A model generated the notes under the pieces. It worked only from the letters and a program-made list of their open reading frames with translations. It did not search any database and was not told the DNA's origin. Below are positions 63,390 to 64,000 of a stretch of 64,000 bases of DNA, piece by piece (position 1 is the first letter of the stretch; each line of letters opens with the position of its first letter). The DNA lies in the NCBI GenBank assembly GCA_963733135.1, contig CAVTBX010000004.1, positions 1 to 64,000 on the forward strand, written 5' to 3'. Both the position numbers and the translations under genes were made by a program. The DNA is from CAVTBX01 sp963733135. GTDB lineage: Bacteria > Actinomycetota > Thermoleophilia > Gaiellales > Gaiellaceae.

Positions 63390-64000
63390 CAGCGGCTGAG
63401 GTCGCAGCCGCGCTCGCGGCCGGGCTCCGTTCGGGCGGTCTCGAGGCCGTGGAGGCGCCGGCAGCAGATGGAGGCGAAGGCACGCTCGAGGTGCTCGGCG
63501 GCGAGCTCCGGCGAACGCACGTCGCCGACCCGCTCGGGCGCCCGGTTGAGGCCGAGTGGGCTCTGCTCCCGGACGGGAGCGCCGTTGTCGAGGCCGCGCG
63601 GGCGAGTGGCCTCGGGCTCGTGGCCGAAGGCGAGCGTGACGCCTGGGCGGCGTCGACGCGCGGTACGGGCGAGCTCATCGTGGCGGCGGCCGACGGCGCA
63701 CGGCGTGTGCTTGTCGCTGTCGGCGGGACGGCGACGACGGACGGAGGTGCGGGGGCGATTGCAGCGCTCGACTCGGCGAGCGTCGGGACGGAGATCGTGG
63801 TGCTCTGCGACGTCCGAACCGTGTGGGAGGACGCACCACGTGTCTTCGGGCCCCAGAAGGGAGCGGATCCGGACACCGTCGCTCGACTCGAGAGCCGTCT
63901 CGACAGGCTGGCCGCTCGCGCGCCCCGCGACCCGCGAGGCGTTCCCATGACCGGAGCGGGCGGCGGGCTCTCGGGCGGGCTTTGGGCCTGGCGCGACGCG
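63341..64000 (+). CDS. Glycerate kinase (GarK/GlxK family), 3' end outside the window
   Basis: At least 220 residues from GTG 63341, open to the window edge. The family motifs are VCPDSFKGTLTAAEVA, PAADGGEGTLEVL, RGTGELI and VGGTATTDGGAGAI. The enzyme phosphorylates D-glycerate to 2-phosphoglycerate. The start overlaps the preceding gene, and no clear ribosome site is seen. About 150 residues should follow beyond base 64000. Confidence 0.88.
   Translation, partial: MAGRAIVCPDSFKGTLTAAEVAAALAAGLRSGGLEAVEAPAADGGEGTLEVLGGELRRTHVADPLGRPVEAEWALLPDGSAVVEAARASGLGLVAEGERDAWAASTRGTGELIVAAADGARRVLVAVGGTATTDGGAGAIAALDSASVGTEIVVLCDVRTVWEDAPRVFGPQKGADPDTVARLESRLDRLAARAPRDPRGVPMTGAGGGLSGGLWAWRDA

Overview
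The window is uniformly high in GC and very densely coded. Genes overlap by ATGA, GTGA or CTGA, and GTG and TTG starts are common. The content points to a free-living, aerobic, deep-branching actinobacterium: PspA with PspAA, PspAB and HtpX, class III cyclases fused to sensor domains, a MtrAB-LpqB-like set, Trk potassium uptake and a GYD protein. Thermoleophilia (Gaiellales or Solirubrobacterales type) is my best guess from gene content, not a proven placement. There is no phage, integrase, transposase or CRISPR array.

Layout. 0-6 kb: tail of a TPR-type regulator, tRNA-Ala, and an envelope-stress block (pspA-pspAA, pspAB, htpX), then a membrane protein and a cytochrome c lipoprotein. 6-11 kb: HAD phosphatase, serS (frameshifted), tRNA-Ser(TGA), a DUF72 protein, an acidic protein, an esterase and an aquaporin. 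11.3-16.3 kb: a minus-strand operon of an AhpD-like enzyme, trkA and two trkH genes. 16.4-24 kb: flavin reductase, HAD, GYD, an unrecognised 447-aa protein, a MetX-like hydrolase, a glutamine synthetase-like enzyme, an alcohol dehydrogenase and a P450. 24-31 kb: a membrane-tethered double AAA+ ATPase, a 32-aa membrane peptide and two receptor-like nucleotide cyclases. 31-38 kb: three further tRNA-Ser genes, groES, a split LigD (polymerase plus ligase), fabF, a BON protein, an Rpf-like secreted protein and a uracil-DNA glycosylase. 38-49 kb: two two-component systems, a second cytochrome c, uppP, an M4 protease and a GerMN lipoprotein. 49-62.7 kb: an M20 peptidase, a CocE hydrolase, and a long minus-strand block for peptide uptake and amide breakdown (aldehyde dehydrogenase, C45 hydrolase, creatininase family, S66 carboxypeptidase, dipeptide ABC transporter). 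62.8-64 kb: a secreted protein and a glycerate kinase cut by the window edge.

Most interesting signal. The AhpD-like gene at 15778-16336 carries an in-frame TGA exactly where the second cysteine of the catalytic CxxC motif should be (C-H-Y-TGA-T-T-A-H). The family sequence continues in phase after it. This is the pattern of a selenocysteine (CxxU) AhpD-like protein, although a real nonsense mutation cannot be excluded.

Data quality. Seven genes (serS, the second trkH, the AhpD-like gene, flavin reductase, two histidine kinases and dppC) are interrupted by single-base shifts. Nearly all are one extra base, mostly in or beside short G or C runs, so I read them as assembly or sequencing errors. 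The TGA in the AhpD gene is a clean codon replacement and not of that type.

Repeats. Several families of short palindromes lie between genes: GTAGGGGC-type palindromes, CGAATCGCGC hairpins, AAGTCGTCATG hairpins, two tandem CTAG-ended palindromes, a 183-bp structured element beside tRNA-Ser(GGA), and a 26-bp direct repeat on both sides of the peptide-transporter block.
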